NCBI GenBank assembly: GCA_009377795.1 | Contig: WHTJ01000002.1 | Coordinates: 1 to 64,000, forward strand | Direction of reading: 5' to 3' | Length of the DNA: 64,000 nucleotides | DNA from: Propionibacteriales bacterium | GTDB taxonomy: Bacteria > Actinomycetota > Actinomycetes > Propionibacteriales > Nocardioidaceae | In this document: positions 1-9,203 of the stretch, in pieces | Numbering within the stretch: the first letter of the stretch is position 1 | Layout: every line of letters begins with the position of its first letter | Program-made: the position numbers and the translations under genes | The notes under the pieces: generated by a model | The model's database searches: none | What the model was told of the DNA's origin: nothing | The model's input: only the letters and a program-made list of their open reading frames with translations

Positions 1-38
1 ATCTCGTTGACCTTCTCGGGAACTGGCGGCTTCGGCAC
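1..38 (-). CDS. 5' end of an unidentified gene, cut by the window edge
   Basis: A GTG start with GAGGAG about six bases upstream opens a minus-strand frame whose first residues read MPKPPVPEKVNE before the window ends. The strong ribosome site and the sensible proline-rich N-terminus support a real gene. Similar N-termini occur in F420/FMN-binding PPOX-class proteins, but twelve residues are far too few for a family call. It lies downstream of, and in the same direction as, the CMD gene that ends at position 108. Confidence 0.4.
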   Translation of the reverse strand, partial: MPKPPVPEKVNE

Positions 39-107
39 GTGTCACTCCTCGCTCGTCGGTTGCACAAGCAGAACGGTCGGCGGGTCCGGTCTATTTCGTC
101 GTACGCC

Positions 108-1088
108 CTAGACCTGGGTACTCAGCTCGGCGATGCCGTGCCGCCTCTCGGCGCGCGCGGTCGCGATCCGGCGTACCTGGTCGATGCTCTCCTCGCCCAC
201 GATCTCGTGCAACCTGCCCAGCTCGTCCAGCAGCATGACGATGTCGTCGATCGCCATCGGCATCAGATGAGGGTGTCCCGCGATGGCACACGACTGGAAC
301 ACCACCTCCAGGAGCTCGCGCGGCGTGGCACCGCGGCGGAGCGCGCCGCGCATGTGACGCCGTGACTGATGCGTCTCGCCGACCGCCAGACATCCGCCCA
401 CGACGCACAGCAGGCGGGTCCGGTCGTCCAGTACGCCGCGCGAGTACATCCCCTCGTACGTCGTCGCCAACCACAGCGACAAGAACTCGGGGTCGATCGC
501 GTCGAGCGTGGCGACCAGGTTGAGGTGATGACCCGGCCGGAGCCGCAGGCCCGTACTGATGCCGGTCCACCCGTACCGCGAGAGCAGATCCGGTAGCCGC
601 GGATCGTCCGCATCGGAGGACGACCAGGTCTTCCGCTCCTCCTCCAGGGACCGGTCCCGCGTGCTCGCATCCACCGGCAGCGATCGCTGCCGCACCTCGT
701 CCAGCCGTCCGGCGTCCTCCATCACCCGGGCGAACATCTCGGCGGCGTCGCTGACCGGCGACTCGGCGCCGTAGACGTAGCACTGCAGGATCACCTCAAG
801 CAGCTCGCGCGGATCCACATCCTCGTCGAGCCCGGCCTGCAACGTGTCCGCGAGGGCGGCCTGGTTGCCGGTCATCGTGTACTGGGCGGTCAGCACCAGC
901 AGCCGGGTGCGCAGGTCGAGCTGGTCGCGGGCGAACAACCTGCCGGTGTAGTTCAGCCAGACGTTGGTGAAATGCTTGTCCAGACTGTCAAAAAGCGCGA
1001 ACCGCTGGTCGAAGCTGCGTGGGCGTACGCGGCGCGCCGAGTCGTAGGCGCCCTCGTCGTACGGGCCATGTGCCTGATCATCGGTCAT
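108..1088 (-). CDS. Carboxymuconolactone decarboxylase (CMD) family protein, two CMD-like domains
   Basis: A protein of 326 residues with two CMD/AhpD-like helical repeats, about 50-130 and 195-300. Each holds the family pattern of a helix with LDxRTRLL followed by a PRELLEV helix. CMD proteins are decarboxylases, lactonases or peroxidase-like helpers in ring catabolism; no AhpD-type CxxC is visible, so a thiol-peroxidase role is unlikely. The ATG start has GGAGG seven bases upstream. It follows the alcohol dehydrogenase gene by 42 bases on the same strand and is probably co-transcribed with it from the divergent promoter region near 2.25 kb. The substrate is unknown. Confidence 0.85.
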   Translation of the reverse strand: MTDDQAHGPYDEGAYDSARRVRPRSFDQRFALFDSLDKHFTNVWLNYTGRLFARDQLDLRTRLLVLTAQYTMTGNQAALADTLQAGLDEDVDPRELLEVILQCYVYGAESPVSDAAEMFARVMEDAGRLDEVRQRSLPVDASTRDRSLEEERKTWSSSDADDPRLPDLLSRYGWTGISTGLRLRPGHHLNLVATLDAIDPEFLSLWLATTYEGMYSRGVLDDRTRLLCVVGGCLAVGETHQSRRHMRGALRRGATPRELLEVVFQSCAIAGHPHLMPMAIDDIVMLLDELGRLHEIVGEESIDQVRRIATARAERRHGIAELSTQV

Positions 1089-1130
1089 CGAACGTCCTCC
1101 AGGTAGTAGAGCCGGTCCCGCGGCGTGATC

Positions 1131-2135
1131 TCAGCCGACGTCGAGCAGTACCTTGATCAGGTCCGTACGCGTGTCGATCGCGGCGAATGCGGCCGCGCCG
1201 TCGTCCAGGGCGAACGTCGCGGACAACAACGGAGCGACCTGGATGTCTCCCGAGCTCACCAGGTCGATGCTCGCGGCGTAGTCGCGCAGCAGTGCCGCCC
1301 GCGAGCTCACCAGGTTGATCTCCTTGTAGTACAGCTCGTAGAACGGCAGCCGCCCCTCGGATTCCGCGATGGTGCCGTACTGGAGCACCGTCCCGCCGCC
1401 TCTGACCAGCTCGATTGACTTCGCCAAGGTCTCCACGGTGCCCGCGGACTCGACAACGACGTCGGCACCCCGCCCGTCCGTGAAGTCCTGCACCCGGGAC
1501 TCCGCCTCGTCCGGCGCGCAGGTGACGGTCGCCCCGAGCCTTTCCGCAAGGGCTCGCTTGGACTCCGACCGGGTGATGCCGACGACACGCGCGCCGCGGG
1601 CGCGCAACAGCTGGGCGTGCAGCAGGCCGCCGACCCCGAGGCCGATCACGGCGGCGACCTGTCCGGGGAACACATGGATAAGGCTCTGCGCGCGGACGCA
1701 TACCCCGAGAACCTGCAGGAGCCCGGCGTCCTCCAGCGGCACCCCGGACGAGATCGGCAGGAGCTGCTTCTCGTCCACCGCGACGTACTCGGCCAGTCCG
1801 CCGTCCATGTCGCGCCCGATCAGCCCGCCGTTCGGGCAGAGGTTGGCCCGGTCGGCCATGCACAGATGGCAATGGCCGCAGGAGACCGCTGGGTCGACCA
1901 GTACGCGGGCGCCCTCGGCGAACCGCCGCTCGGCGCCCGGCCGGACGACCCGTCCGACCACCTCATGGCCCAGCACCCGCGGGTACTCCACCGGGATATG
2001 GCCGGATCGGATACTGAGGTCGGTGCCGCAGATCCCGGCCTTCTCCACGGCGACGAGCGCACGCCGGTCGGGCGGCGGCTCGGGGATGTCGTCGACCTCG
2101 AGCGTGCCGACGCCGGTCAGGATCAGCGCACGCAT
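1131..2135 (-). CDS. Zinc-dependent alcohol dehydrogenase (MDR superfamily)
   Basis: A medium-chain dehydrogenase of 334 residues, the usual family length. The catalytic zinc site is visible as CGTD (about residue 36) and GHE (about 56). The structural zinc cysteines follow as CGHCHLC and C in NLCPNG (about 85-100). The Rossmann signature GLGVGG lies near 165. It should oxidise a secondary alcohol or polyol with NAD(P). It is the first gene of a leftward pair with the CMD gene. It faces the LeuA/HMGL-like gene across a 157-base gap that holds one copy of the shared operator, so it probably belongs to the same regulon. Confidence 0.88.
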   Translation of the reverse strand: MRALILTGVGTLEVDDIPEPPPDRRALVAVEKAGICGTDLSIRSGHIPVEYPRVLGHEVVGRVVRPGAERRFAEGARVLVDPAVSCGHCHLCMADRANLCPNGGLIGRDMDGGLAEYVAVDEKQLLPISSGVPLEDAGLLQVLGVCVRAQSLIHVFPGQVAAVIGLGVGGLLHAQLLRARGARVVGITRSESKRALAERLGATVTCAPDEAESRVQDFTDGRGADVVVESAGTVETLAKSIELVRGGGTVLQYGTIAESEGRLPFYELYYKEINLVSSRAALLRDYAASIDLVSSGDIQVAPLLSATFALDDGAAAFAAIDTRTDLIKVLLDVG

Positions 2136-2249
2136 CGGACCTCCTTCATTCTCCGGTCGAATCGCGCGGTTCGGCCGCTTCCTTCTCCCATTCCATCAGC
2201 GCGCGCCGCGCACACCTCCGTCGCTTCGACGCCCATCCACCGTACTGCA

Positions 2250-2266
2250 TGCATCATGTACGATGT
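2250..2266. promoter_or_regulatory. Putative GntR/FCD operator in the divergent promoter gap
   Basis: The site TGCATCATGTACGATGT fits the window-wide pattern RCATC-N6-GATGY with both half-sites intact. The embedded TACGAT could be the -10 box for the rightward gene at 2293. It lies in the gap between the divergent alcohol dehydrogenase and LeuA/HMGL-like genes and could control both. Confidence 0.6.
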
Positions 2267-2292
2267 CTGCGATCGATGACCAGAGGAGCACC

Positions 2293-3522
2293 ATGAGCGA
2301 CCAGCGGACGCCGTGGCACACCGACCAGTGGTTCACCTCGCCGTGGAACCACGACTCGGATGTCGCGGCCGACCTCCGGTTTCCGCAGCGCGTCGAGTTC
2401 CACGACGTGACGCTGAGGGACGGCGAACAACAGGCCGGCGTCGAGTTCTCCGCCGACGACAAGCTCCGCATCGCCGAAGCCCTCGCCGACGCCGGCGTCC
2501 AGCGGATCGAGGCCGGCCTGCCCGCGGTCTCGGCGGAGGACGAGAAGGCCGTCCGCAGGATCACGGCCGCCGGCCTCCCCTCCACCATCTACGCGTTCTC
2601 CCGGTGCATGCTGGACGACGTCAAGCGGGCGGTCGACTGCGGCGTCGCCGGAGTCGTCCTCGAGGTGCCATCGAGCCGCCACCTCATCGAGCTCGGCTAC
2701 CGATGGAGCGTCGAGCGGGCCGTCGAGCTCTCGGTGTCGGCGACCCGTTACGCCCACGAGCAGGGCCTCAGCGTTTCCTTCTTCCCGATCGACGCCACCC
2801 GGGCCAGCCTCGAGGACTACCTCGCCCTCGTCGGGCAGGTGGCGGACGAGGGCCACATGGACGCGCTCGTGCTCGTCGACACCTTCGGCGTACTGGCGCC
2901 ACAGGCCGTGCCGACCTTCGTGTCCCAGTCCCGCGAACGCTTCGACGTACCGCTCGAGACCCACTTCCACATGGACTACGGGCTCGGAGTCGCGAACACC
3001 CTCATCGCCGCGGCCAACGGAGCGGCCACCTTGCAGACCACGCTCGCCGCGCTCGGGGAGCGCGCGGGCAACACGCCGATGGAAGAGACCGTGATGGCGC
3101 TGCGGACCTTGTACGACGTGGACTGCGGCATCGACACCACCAAGCTGACCGCGATCTCCCGACTGGTCTGCGATCTCGCCGGTGTCGAGCAGCCCCCGAA
3201 CCGGCCGGTCACCGGGTCGCGGCTGTTCGACGTCGAGTCCGGCATCATCGCCACGTGGGTACGCAACGTGCGCGACGTCGACGTCACCGAGTGCGTGCCG
3301 TACGATCCACGGATGGTGGGACAGGATCTGCCCAGCGTCGTCCTCGGCAAGGGCAGCGGACTCGACAACGTCGCGGAGTACCTGGAGCGGCTCGACCTGA
3401 CCGCAACCGAGGACCAGCAGGCTGAACTGCTCAAGGCGGTCAAGTCGGCCTCCCTGGCCAAGCGCGACCTCCTGACCGAGGAGGAGTTCGGCGAGCTCGC
3501 CGAGTCTGTGGGGATCCGGTGA
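2293..3522 (+). CDS. DRE-TIM metallolyase, LeuA/HMG-CoA-lyase-like (copy 1)
   Basis: A protein of 409 residues from the isopropylmalate/homocitrate synthase and HMG-CoA lyase superfamily. It has the signature HDVTLRDGEQ (about 37-46), the metal-binding HFH (His224 and His226) and the synthase-type GERAGN motif near 256. The allosteric LeuA regulatory domain is absent. The start is the ATG with AGAGGAG five bases upstream; the frame is open further upstream but has no better site. A Claisen condensation or retro-aldol cleavage is expected, on an unknown substrate. A close paralogue lies at 43722-44954, sharing an N-terminal stretch beginning TPWHTDQWFTSPWNHD that is outside the catalytic core. 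It overlaps the next gene by one base (TGATG). Confidence 0.85.
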   Translation: MSDQRTPWHTDQWFTSPWNHDSDVAADLRFPQRVEFHDVTLRDGEQQAGVEFSADDKLRIAEALADAGVQRIEAGLPAVSAEDEKAVRRITAAGLPSTIYAFSRCMLDDVKRAVDCGVAGVVLEVPSSRHLIELGYRWSVERAVELSVSATRYAHEQGLSVSFFPIDATRASLEDYLALVGQVADEGHMDALVLVDTFGVLAPQAVPTFVSQSRERFDVPLETHFHMDYGLGVANTLIAAANGAATLQTTLAALGERAGNTPMEETVMALRTLYDVDCGIDTTKLTAISRLVCDLAGVEQPPNRPVTGSRLFDVESGIIATWVRNVRDVDVTECVPYDPRMVGQDLPSVVLGKGSGLDNVAEYLERLDLTATEDQQAELLKAVKSASLAKRDLLTEEEFGELAESVGIR

Positions 3523-4379
3523 TGTCTTCGGCGGGGGGCTATACCGACATCTCGTTCCACACCGCAGAGCACACGGCATGGATCACGATCCAGCGTCCGC
3601 ATGTCCGCAACGCGTTCCGGGAGAAGACCCTGGACGAGATCGCGGACGCGTTGTGGCGGGTACGTGAGGATCCGTCCCTCGCGTCGGTCGTGATCACCGG
3701 GGAGGGCGACAAGGCGTTCTCCGCCGGCGGCGACTTCGCGGCGATGATGCGGCTCAACCGGGCGAACGCCCACATGTGGAACGACCGGATGCTCAAGGTC
3801 GCGATGGCGATCCGGGGGTTGCCGGTCCCGGTGATCGCCATGGTCCACGGCGCCTGCGTCGGCGGGGGCAACGAGCTCGCGCTCTGGTGCGACCTGGTGA
3901 TCGCGGCGGACGACGCCTACTTCGGCCAGTCGGGTGCCCGGGTCGGCGCCTGCCCGACGGTCGGCGCGACGCAGTACCTTCCGCGGATCATCGGGGAGCG
4001 GCTGGCTCGGGACATGATCTTCCTGGCCCGGAGGTTCCCTGCGGACGAGGCGGAGCGCATCGGGCTGATCAACAAGGTCGTACCGAAGGCCGATCTGCAC
4101 AAGGAGACCGAGGCGTGGTGCCGGACCCTCGTCGGACACAGCGCCCAGACCCTGCGGGCGACGAAGAAGTCGATGAACTTCGAGTCCGACGAGCTGTACG
4201 CCTCGTGGCAGCACGGCATGGAGCTGCTTGCGCACATCTGGGGTACGGAGGAGTCGCTCGAAGGCATGCAGGCGTTCCTCGACAAGCGCGAGCCGGATTT
4301 TCAGCAGTTCCGCGAGCGGAACCGGGAGCGGGTGGCGGAGTACCTCACCGCCCAGGATCGAGATGATGTCCCGGACTGA
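3522..4379 (+). CDS. Enoyl-CoA hydratase/isomerase (crotonase) family, MenB/BadI-like
   Basis: A crotonase of 285 residues. The oxyanion-hole segments are FSAGGDF (about 70) and GACVGGGNE (about 115). The segment FGQSGARVG followed by YLPRIIGERLARDM resembles MenB and BadI more than ordinary enoyl-CoA hydratases. MenB closes and BadI opens a ring by (retro-)Dieckmann chemistry, so C-C bond cleavage of a beta-keto acyl-CoA is a plausible role, though this is inference. The ATG overlaps the stop of the LeuA/HMGL-like gene by one base, so translation is probably coupled. A GTG one codon upstream is a possible alternative start. Confidence 0.85.
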   Translation: MSSAGGYTDISFHTAEHTAWITIQRPHVRNAFREKTLDEIADALWRVREDPSLASVVITGEGDKAFSAGGDFAAMMRLNRANAHMWNDRMLKVAMAIRGLPVPVIAMVHGACVGGGNELALWCDLVIAADDAYFGQSGARVGACPTVGATQYLPRIIGERLARDMIFLARRFPADEAERIGLINKVVPKADLHKETEAWCRTLVGHSAQTLRATKKSMNFESDELYASWQHGMELLAHIWGTEESLEGMQAFLDKREPDFQQFRERNRERVAEYLTAQDRDDVPD

Positions 4380-4472
4380 GTCGGACGAGCATCCGAACCG
4401 TTCGGGTGGGCCGTAGGTGGCCATTGGCGAGGCGGGCGGGCGGTCGTTTCCCCTCGACCGCGGTGACCGCAC

Positions 4473-5783
4473 ATGACGACGCTGCTGGGCTGGCTGGCGG
4501 TGGTCGCCCTCATCGTCGGCAACGCGCTGTTCGTGGCCTCGGAGTTCTCCCTGACCTCGGTCGACCGCGCACGGGTCAAGCGGATGGCCGCGACGGACGA
4601 CCGGCGTGCCGCGCGGGTCCTCGCGGCCACGCGTGAGCTCTCCTTCCATCTGTCCGGCGCCCAGCTGGGGATCACGGTCTGTTCACTCCTCCTGGGCTTC
4701 GTGGCCGAGCCCGTGGTCGCCTCGGCGCTGCACCCGCTGTTCGACGAGCTGGGCCTACCGGACCGGGGCACCGAGGCGCTGGCGATCGGGATGGCCCTAC
4801 TGCTCGCGACCATCGCCCAGATGCTGTTCGGCGAGCTGGTACCGCAGAACCTGGCGATCTCCCGTCCACTGCGGACGGCGCTGGCGATCGCTCCGTTCCA
4901 GCGTGGCTTCTCCCGGCTGCTCCGGCCGGTGATCGCGCTGTTCAACGGCACCGCGAACGCGATCGTCCGTGCGCTGGGGACCGAGCCGCAGGAGGAGCTG
5001 CGCGCGGCCCGTACGCCGGACGAGCTGTCGTCCCTGATCGGCGCCTCGGCCGAGGAGGGCACGCTCCCGTCCGAGGTCGCCGCGCTGCTCCGGCGCACGC
5101 TGACGTTCGGCGACAAGACGGCCGGGGACGTCATGACACCGAGGGTGCAGGTCGTGTCCCTGGGCGAACGCCAGACCGCCGCCGAGCTGCTGGAGGTGGC
5201 CCGCCAGTCCGGGCACTCCCGGTTCCCGGTGCATCGCGGGCAGATGGACGAGGTGGTCGGCGCCGTACACGTCAAACACGCCTTCGCCGTACCACAGGCC
5301 GAGCGCGCGAACACGTCGCTCAAGCAGCTGATGATCGAGCCGGAGCGGCTTCCGGAGTCGCTGCGCTGCGACGACCTGCTGACCGCGCTGCGCGCCCGCG
5401 GGCTGCAGATGGCGATCGTGGTCGACGAGTACGGCGGGACCGCCGGGCTGGTCACCGTCGAGGACCTGGTCGAGGAGCTGGTCGGACAGGTCCGTGACGA
5501 GCACGACCACTCCGAGGAGCTGGACGTCATCATGCTCTCCGACGGCAGCTGGTCGGTGTCCGGCCAGCTGCGGTGCGACGAGATGCCGCACCGTCTGGGC
5601 TTCGACCCGCCGCCCGGGCCGTACGACACGCTGGCCGGGCTGGTGCTGAGCCGGTACGGCGAGATCCCGAGCGGCGGCGAGACGATCACGATCGGCGGAT
5701 GGCGGTTCATCGTGGCCCAGATGGATCGGCGGCGGATCGACCGGGTCGAGGTCAGCCCTCCGTTGAGGGGAGACACGGGATGA
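4473..5783 (+). CDS. CNNM/CorC-type membrane protein (DUF21, CBS pair, CorC_HlyC)
   Basis: A protein of 436 residues. An N-terminal DUF21/CNNM membrane domain (about 1-200, with hydrophobic segments near 1-25, 60-85, 95-115 and 125-150) is followed by two CBS motifs (about 215-335). A C-terminal CorC_HlyC domain (about 350-430) completes it. Family members are linked to magnesium or cobalt efflux. It overlaps the next DUF21 gene by four bases (ATGA). The pair looks like housekeeping genes embedded in the catabolic island; 93 bases separate it from the crotonase gene. Confidence 0.9.
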   Translation: MTTLLGWLAVVALIVGNALFVASEFSLTSVDRARVKRMAATDDRRAARVLAATRELSFHLSGAQLGITVCSLLLGFVAEPVVASALHPLFDELGLPDRGTEALAIGMALLLATIAQMLFGELVPQNLAISRPLRTALAIAPFQRGFSRLLRPVIALFNGTANAIVRALGTEPQEELRAARTPDELSSLIGASAEEGTLPSEVAALLRRTLTFGDKTAGDVMTPRVQVVSLGERQTAAELLEVARQSGHSRFPVHRGQMDEVVGAVHVKHAFAVPQAERANTSLKQLMIEPERLPESLRCDDLLTALRARGLQMAIVVDEYGGTAGLVTVEDLVEELVGQVRDEHDHSEELDVIMLSDGSWSVSGQLRCDEMPHRLGFDPPPGPYDTLAGLVLSRYGEIPSGGETITIGGWRFIVAQMDRRRIDRVEVSPPLRGDTG

Positions 5784-6820
5784 GCCTGCTGCTCGTGGTC
5801 CTTCTCCTTGCCGGCAACGCGTTCTTCGTCGGCTCTCAGTTCGCGCTGATCGCCGCCCGCCGCGACCAGATCGAGCCGCTCGCCCGATCCGGGCATCGCG
5901 CGGCCCGAGTGACGCTTCGCCAGATGCGGCAGCTGTCGTGGATGCTGGCCGGGTCGCAGTTCGGCATCGCCGCCTGCTCGCTCGGGCTCGGCGCAGTCGC
6001 CGAACCGGCCTTCGCCCACCTGCTGGAGGGTGCGTTCGAGGCGCTGGCCCTGCCTGAGGCTCTGCTGCACCCGGTGGCGTTCGTCGTCGCGCTGGCGCTG
6101 GTGTCGTACGCCCACATGGTCGTCGGCGAGATGGTGCCGAAGAACCTCGCCCTCGCCGTACCCCTCAGAGCGGCGCTGCTGCTCGGCCCGCTCATCGCCG
6201 CCTGGGTGCGCGTGAACCGGCCCCTGCTGTTCACCATCAACTCCGCGGCCAACGGCATCCTCCGGCTGTTCCGGGTGGAGCCGAAGGACGAGCTGGCCGC
6301 GACGTACACGCCGTCGGAGCTGGCCGACCTGATCGCCGAGTCCGTGGCCGAGGGCCTGCTGGATCCGATCGACGAGCAGCGGCTGACCCGCGCGCTTCGT
6401 CTGGACCAGCACACCGCCCGGACCCTCACCATCCCGTTGGACGAGCTGGTCACCCTCGATCCGGGCAGCACGGTGCGCGAGCTGGAGGATCTGGTCGCGG
6501 GCACGGGCTACTCCCGGTTCCCGGTACGCGCGACCGACCAGTCCGGACGGGACGAGCTGATCGGCTACGTGCACGCGAAGGACCTGCTGGACCTGCACGA
6601 GACGCAGTACGACGCCCCGGTACCGGCCCGGCTGGTCCGGCCGATGGTCACCATCGACGCCGAGCTCCCGCTCACCAGGTCGTTCACCGCCCTCCAGCGG
6701 GCGGACCGCCACCTGGGCCGGGTCACCGAGAACGGCCGGACTCTGGGCGTGGTCGCGCTGGAGGACGTGCTCGAGGAGCTGGTCGGCGAGATCCAGGACG
6801 CCAGCCACACCAACGGCTAG
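5780..6820 (+). CDS. CNNM/CorC-type membrane protein, shorter partner without CorC_HlyC
   Basis: A protein of 346 residues with the DUF21 membrane domain (about 1-190) and a CBS pair (about 205-340). It stops before a CorC_HlyC domain would begin. The start is the ATG that overlaps the TGA of the previous gene. The frame extends upstream without any better start. Tandem DUF21 genes with one long and one short member are common in actinobacteria, and the two products may form a heteromer. The function in ion transport is inferred from family only. Confidence 0.88.
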   Translation: MSLLLVVLLLAGNAFFVGSQFALIAARRDQIEPLARSGHRAARVTLRQMRQLSWMLAGSQFGIAACSLGLGAVAEPAFAHLLEGAFEALALPEALLHPVAFVVALALVSYAHMVVGEMVPKNLALAVPLRAALLLGPLIAAWVRVNRPLLFTINSAANGILRLFRVEPKDELAATYTPSELADLIAESVAEGLLDPIDEQRLTRALRLDQHTARTLTIPLDELVTLDPGSTVRELEDLVAGTGYSRFPVRATDQSGRDELIGYVHAKDLLDLHETQYDAPVPARLVRPMVTIDAELPLTRSFTALQRADRHLGRVTENGRTLGVVALEDVLEELVGEIQDASHTNG

Positions 6821-6832
6821 CCGTACCGATCG

Positions 6833-9190
6833 TCAAATGTCCGCGGTCTCCGGGCCGGCGTCGCGGTCGCCACCACGGATGGGCAGCGAGGCGAAGGCGT
6901 CGGGCGGCTCCCGCCACACGTCCGGCGACTCTCCCCGGCGGGCCGCCTCGATCGCCCGCCACACCCGGTCCGGTGTGCACGGCATGTCGATGTGGCGTAC
7001 GCCGAGGTGACGGACGGCGTCGATGACCGCGTTCTGTACGGCCGGCGTCGATCCGACGGTCGCTGACTCGCCGATTCCCTTCGCGCCCAGCGGATTCAGT
7101 GGCGTGGGTGTCTCCGTGTTCGAGACCTCCAGCCACGGCACGTCGACCGCCGACGGGAGCGCGTAGTCGGCGAACGTCGACGTCATCGGCGTGCCGTCCC
7201 CGTCGTACACGAACTCCTCCCACAGCGCCTGTGCGATGCCCTGCGCCGCGCCGCCGTGCTGCTGGCCGGCGACGATCAGCGGGTTGATCACCCGGCCGCA
7301 GTCGTCGACCGCGACGTGGCGAACGGGGGTGACCCGGCCGGTCTCGGTGTCCACCTCGACCGCCGAGACGTGGGCGCCGAACGGGAAGGTGGCGCCGTCC
7401 TGGGTGGCGCTCAGCCCGGACCGCAGCGGGATGTCGTGCTCATGCGCGTACGCCGCGACCTCCGCCCAGCGCACCGACGCATCCGGCACTCCGGCGACGT
7501 GGAACGAACCGTCGCCGAGCACGACGTCGTCCGGCGCCGCCTCGAGCAGGTCCGCCGCGACGTCCCGAGCCTGCTCGAGTACCGCGTCGGCGGCGGTCGC
7601 GACGGCGCTGCCGCCGAGCTGGAGGGAGCGGGAGCCACCGGTGCCGCCTCCGGAGGGAACGCGGTCGGTGTCCGACTGGACGTACGAGATGGACTCGATC
7701 GGCAGCCCGAGCCGGTCGGCGACGATCATCGAGAACGAGGTGGCGTGACCCTGGCCATGCGCCGACGTACCCGACATCGCGGTGGCGGTGGCGTCCGGAT
7801 GGATCTCGACGAAGCCGTACTCCTGGGGTCGGACGCCGCCGGTGATCTCGGCGTAGACGGCGACTCCGATGCCCAGCTGGCGGACGTCGCCACGCTCCCG
7901 TCGGCGCCGCTGCTCGGCGCGCTGCTCGTCGTATCCGACGACGCGCAGGGCCTCCCGCAACGGCAGGTCGTAGTCGCCGCTGTCGTACGTCGCTCCGGTC
8001 CGCGTCTTGTACGGGAACGCGTCCGGCGGGATCAGGTTGCGCCGGCGCAGCGCGACCGGATCGATGTCGAGCTCGTCCGCGGCGAGGTCCATCATCCGCT
8101 CGAGCAGGGCGGTCGCCTCGGGGCGGCCGGCGCCCCGGAACGCGCCGACCGGCGACGTGTTGGTGAGCGCCGCGATGCTCCCGTACGACAGCGCGGGGAT
8201 GTGGTAGACGCCCTGCGCCATGGTGCGGGTTGACCTGAGCACGAATGCGCCGCCGAACCCGGCGTACGCGCCGCAGTCGCCGATCAGCCGCAAGCGCATG
8301 CCGCCGATCGTGCCGTCCTTGCGGAGGCCGAGCTCGGCGTACTGCACCTGACCCCGGCCGTGCATCGACAGCATCGCCTCGCTGCGCGTCTCGGTCCACT
8401 TCACCGGCCGGCCAAGACGCCGAGCTGCGCCGATGACGGCGATGTGCTCCGTGGGGAGCCCCGGCTTGCCTCCGAACGCGCCGCCGACGTGGGGCGTGAC
8501 GACCCGTACGTCCTCGGGTGCCAGGTCGAACGCCCGGGTGATCATCGAGCGGGCCAGGTGCGGCATCTGGGACGAGATGTGCACGGTGAGCCGGTCGCCG
8601 GGTTCGACGAGTACGGCGTTGCCCTCGATCGGCGCGACCGCGACCCGCTGGTTCTCCATGCGGGCTCGGACGACGTGGTCGGCACCGGCGAACGGGTCGA
8701 CGCTCGGGTCGTCCCGTTCGCCGGCGGCGATGTTGCTGCCCAGGTCCTCGAACTGCAGGGGGGCGCCGGGCTCGAGCGCGGCGTCGGGGTCCGTGACGAC
8801 GGGCAGCGGTTCGAAATCGACGTCGACGAGCTCCAGCGCGTCGGCCGCGACCGCCGCGCTGGTGGCGATCACGACCGCGACCTGCTCGCCGACGAAGCGG
8901 ACGCGGTCGGTCGCGAGCGGAGGCCGCCGGCAGGCGTCGTTGACCGGCACGAACCCGCCGGACGGAGCGAGGTCGAGGTCGGCGGCGGTGTAGACGGCGA
9001 CGACGCCGGGCAGCTCGCGGGCCGCGCCGGCGTCGATCGCCGTGATGCGCGCGTGCGGGAACGTCGAACGGACGAACGCCGCGTGCAACACGTCGGGGAC
9101 CTGGTGGTTGTCGACGAACGTTCCGCGCCCGCGTACGAGATCAGGGTCTTCGACGCGGCGGACGGATGTTCCGAGTATTGATCCGGGCAC
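6833..9190 (-). CDS. Molybdopterin-binding hydroxylase large subunit (xanthine/CO dehydrogenase family, form II)
   Basis: A full-length large subunit of 785 residues. It starts with the usual GTSVRRVEDPDLVRGRGTF and carries AFRGAGR near 348, which marks the form II/xanthine dehydrogenase-like clade rather than true CO dehydrogenase (AYRCSFR). The active-site glutamate lies in GAKGIGE near 704. These enzymes hydroxylate heterocycles or oxidise aldehydes and need an FAD subunit and a [2Fe-2S] subunit, neither of which is encoded anywhere in this window. It lies 13 bases downstream of a Gfo/Idh/MocA gene and is probably the last gene of that leftward operon. Confidence 0.9.
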   Translation of the reverse strand: MPGSILGTSVRRVEDPDLVRGRGTFVDNHQVPDVLHAAFVRSTFPHARITAIDAGAARELPGVVAVYTAADLDLAPSGGFVPVNDACRRPPLATDRVRFVGEQVAVVIATSAAVAADALELVDVDFEPLPVVTDPDAALEPGAPLQFEDLGSNIAAGERDDPSVDPFAGADHVVRARMENQRVAVAPIEGNAVLVEPGDRLTVHISSQMPHLARSMITRAFDLAPEDVRVVTPHVGGAFGGKPGLPTEHIAVIGAARRLGRPVKWTETRSEAMLSMHGRGQVQYAELGLRKDGTIGGMRLRLIGDCGAYAGFGGAFVLRSTRTMAQGVYHIPALSYGSIAALTNTSPVGAFRGAGRPEATALLERMMDLAADELDIDPVALRRRNLIPPDAFPYKTRTGATYDSGDYDLPLREALRVVGYDEQRAEQRRRRERGDVRQLGIGVAVYAEITGGVRPQEYGFVEIHPDATATAMSGTSAHGQGHATSFSMIVADRLGLPIESISYVQSDTDRVPSGGGTGGSRSLQLGGSAVATAADAVLEQARDVAADLLEAAPDDVVLGDGSFHVAGVPDASVRWAEVAAYAHEHDIPLRSGLSATQDGATFPFGAHVSAVEVDTETGRVTPVRHVAVDDCGRVINPLIVAGQQHGGAAQGIAQALWEEFVYDGDGTPMTSTFADYALPSAVDVPWLEVSNTETPTPLNPLGAKGIGESATVGSTPAVQNAVIDAVRHLGVRHIDMPCTPDRVWRAIEAARRGESPDVWREPPDAFASLPIRGGDRDAGPETADI

Positions 9191-9203
9191 GAGCGCAGGC
9201 TAC

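Noticed and set aside
1369-2292. Upstream extension of the LeuA/HMGL-like frame by about 308 codons
   Set aside because: The extension runs antisense to the intact alcohol dehydrogenase gene, has unnatural Ser/Arg/Pro composition, and the ATG at 2293 has a strong ribosome site and family-like N-terminus.
2254-3579. Long minus-strand open frames antisense to the LeuA/HMGL-like gene and many other genes
   Set aside because: They mirror real genes, are rich in Arg, Gly, Asp, Val and His in the way expected for antisense frames of GC-rich DNA, and show no family motifs.
6833-9190. Aerobic CO dehydrogenase (CoxL) assignment
   Set aside because: The active-site loop is AFRGAGR, not the AYRCSFR of true CO dehydrogenases.
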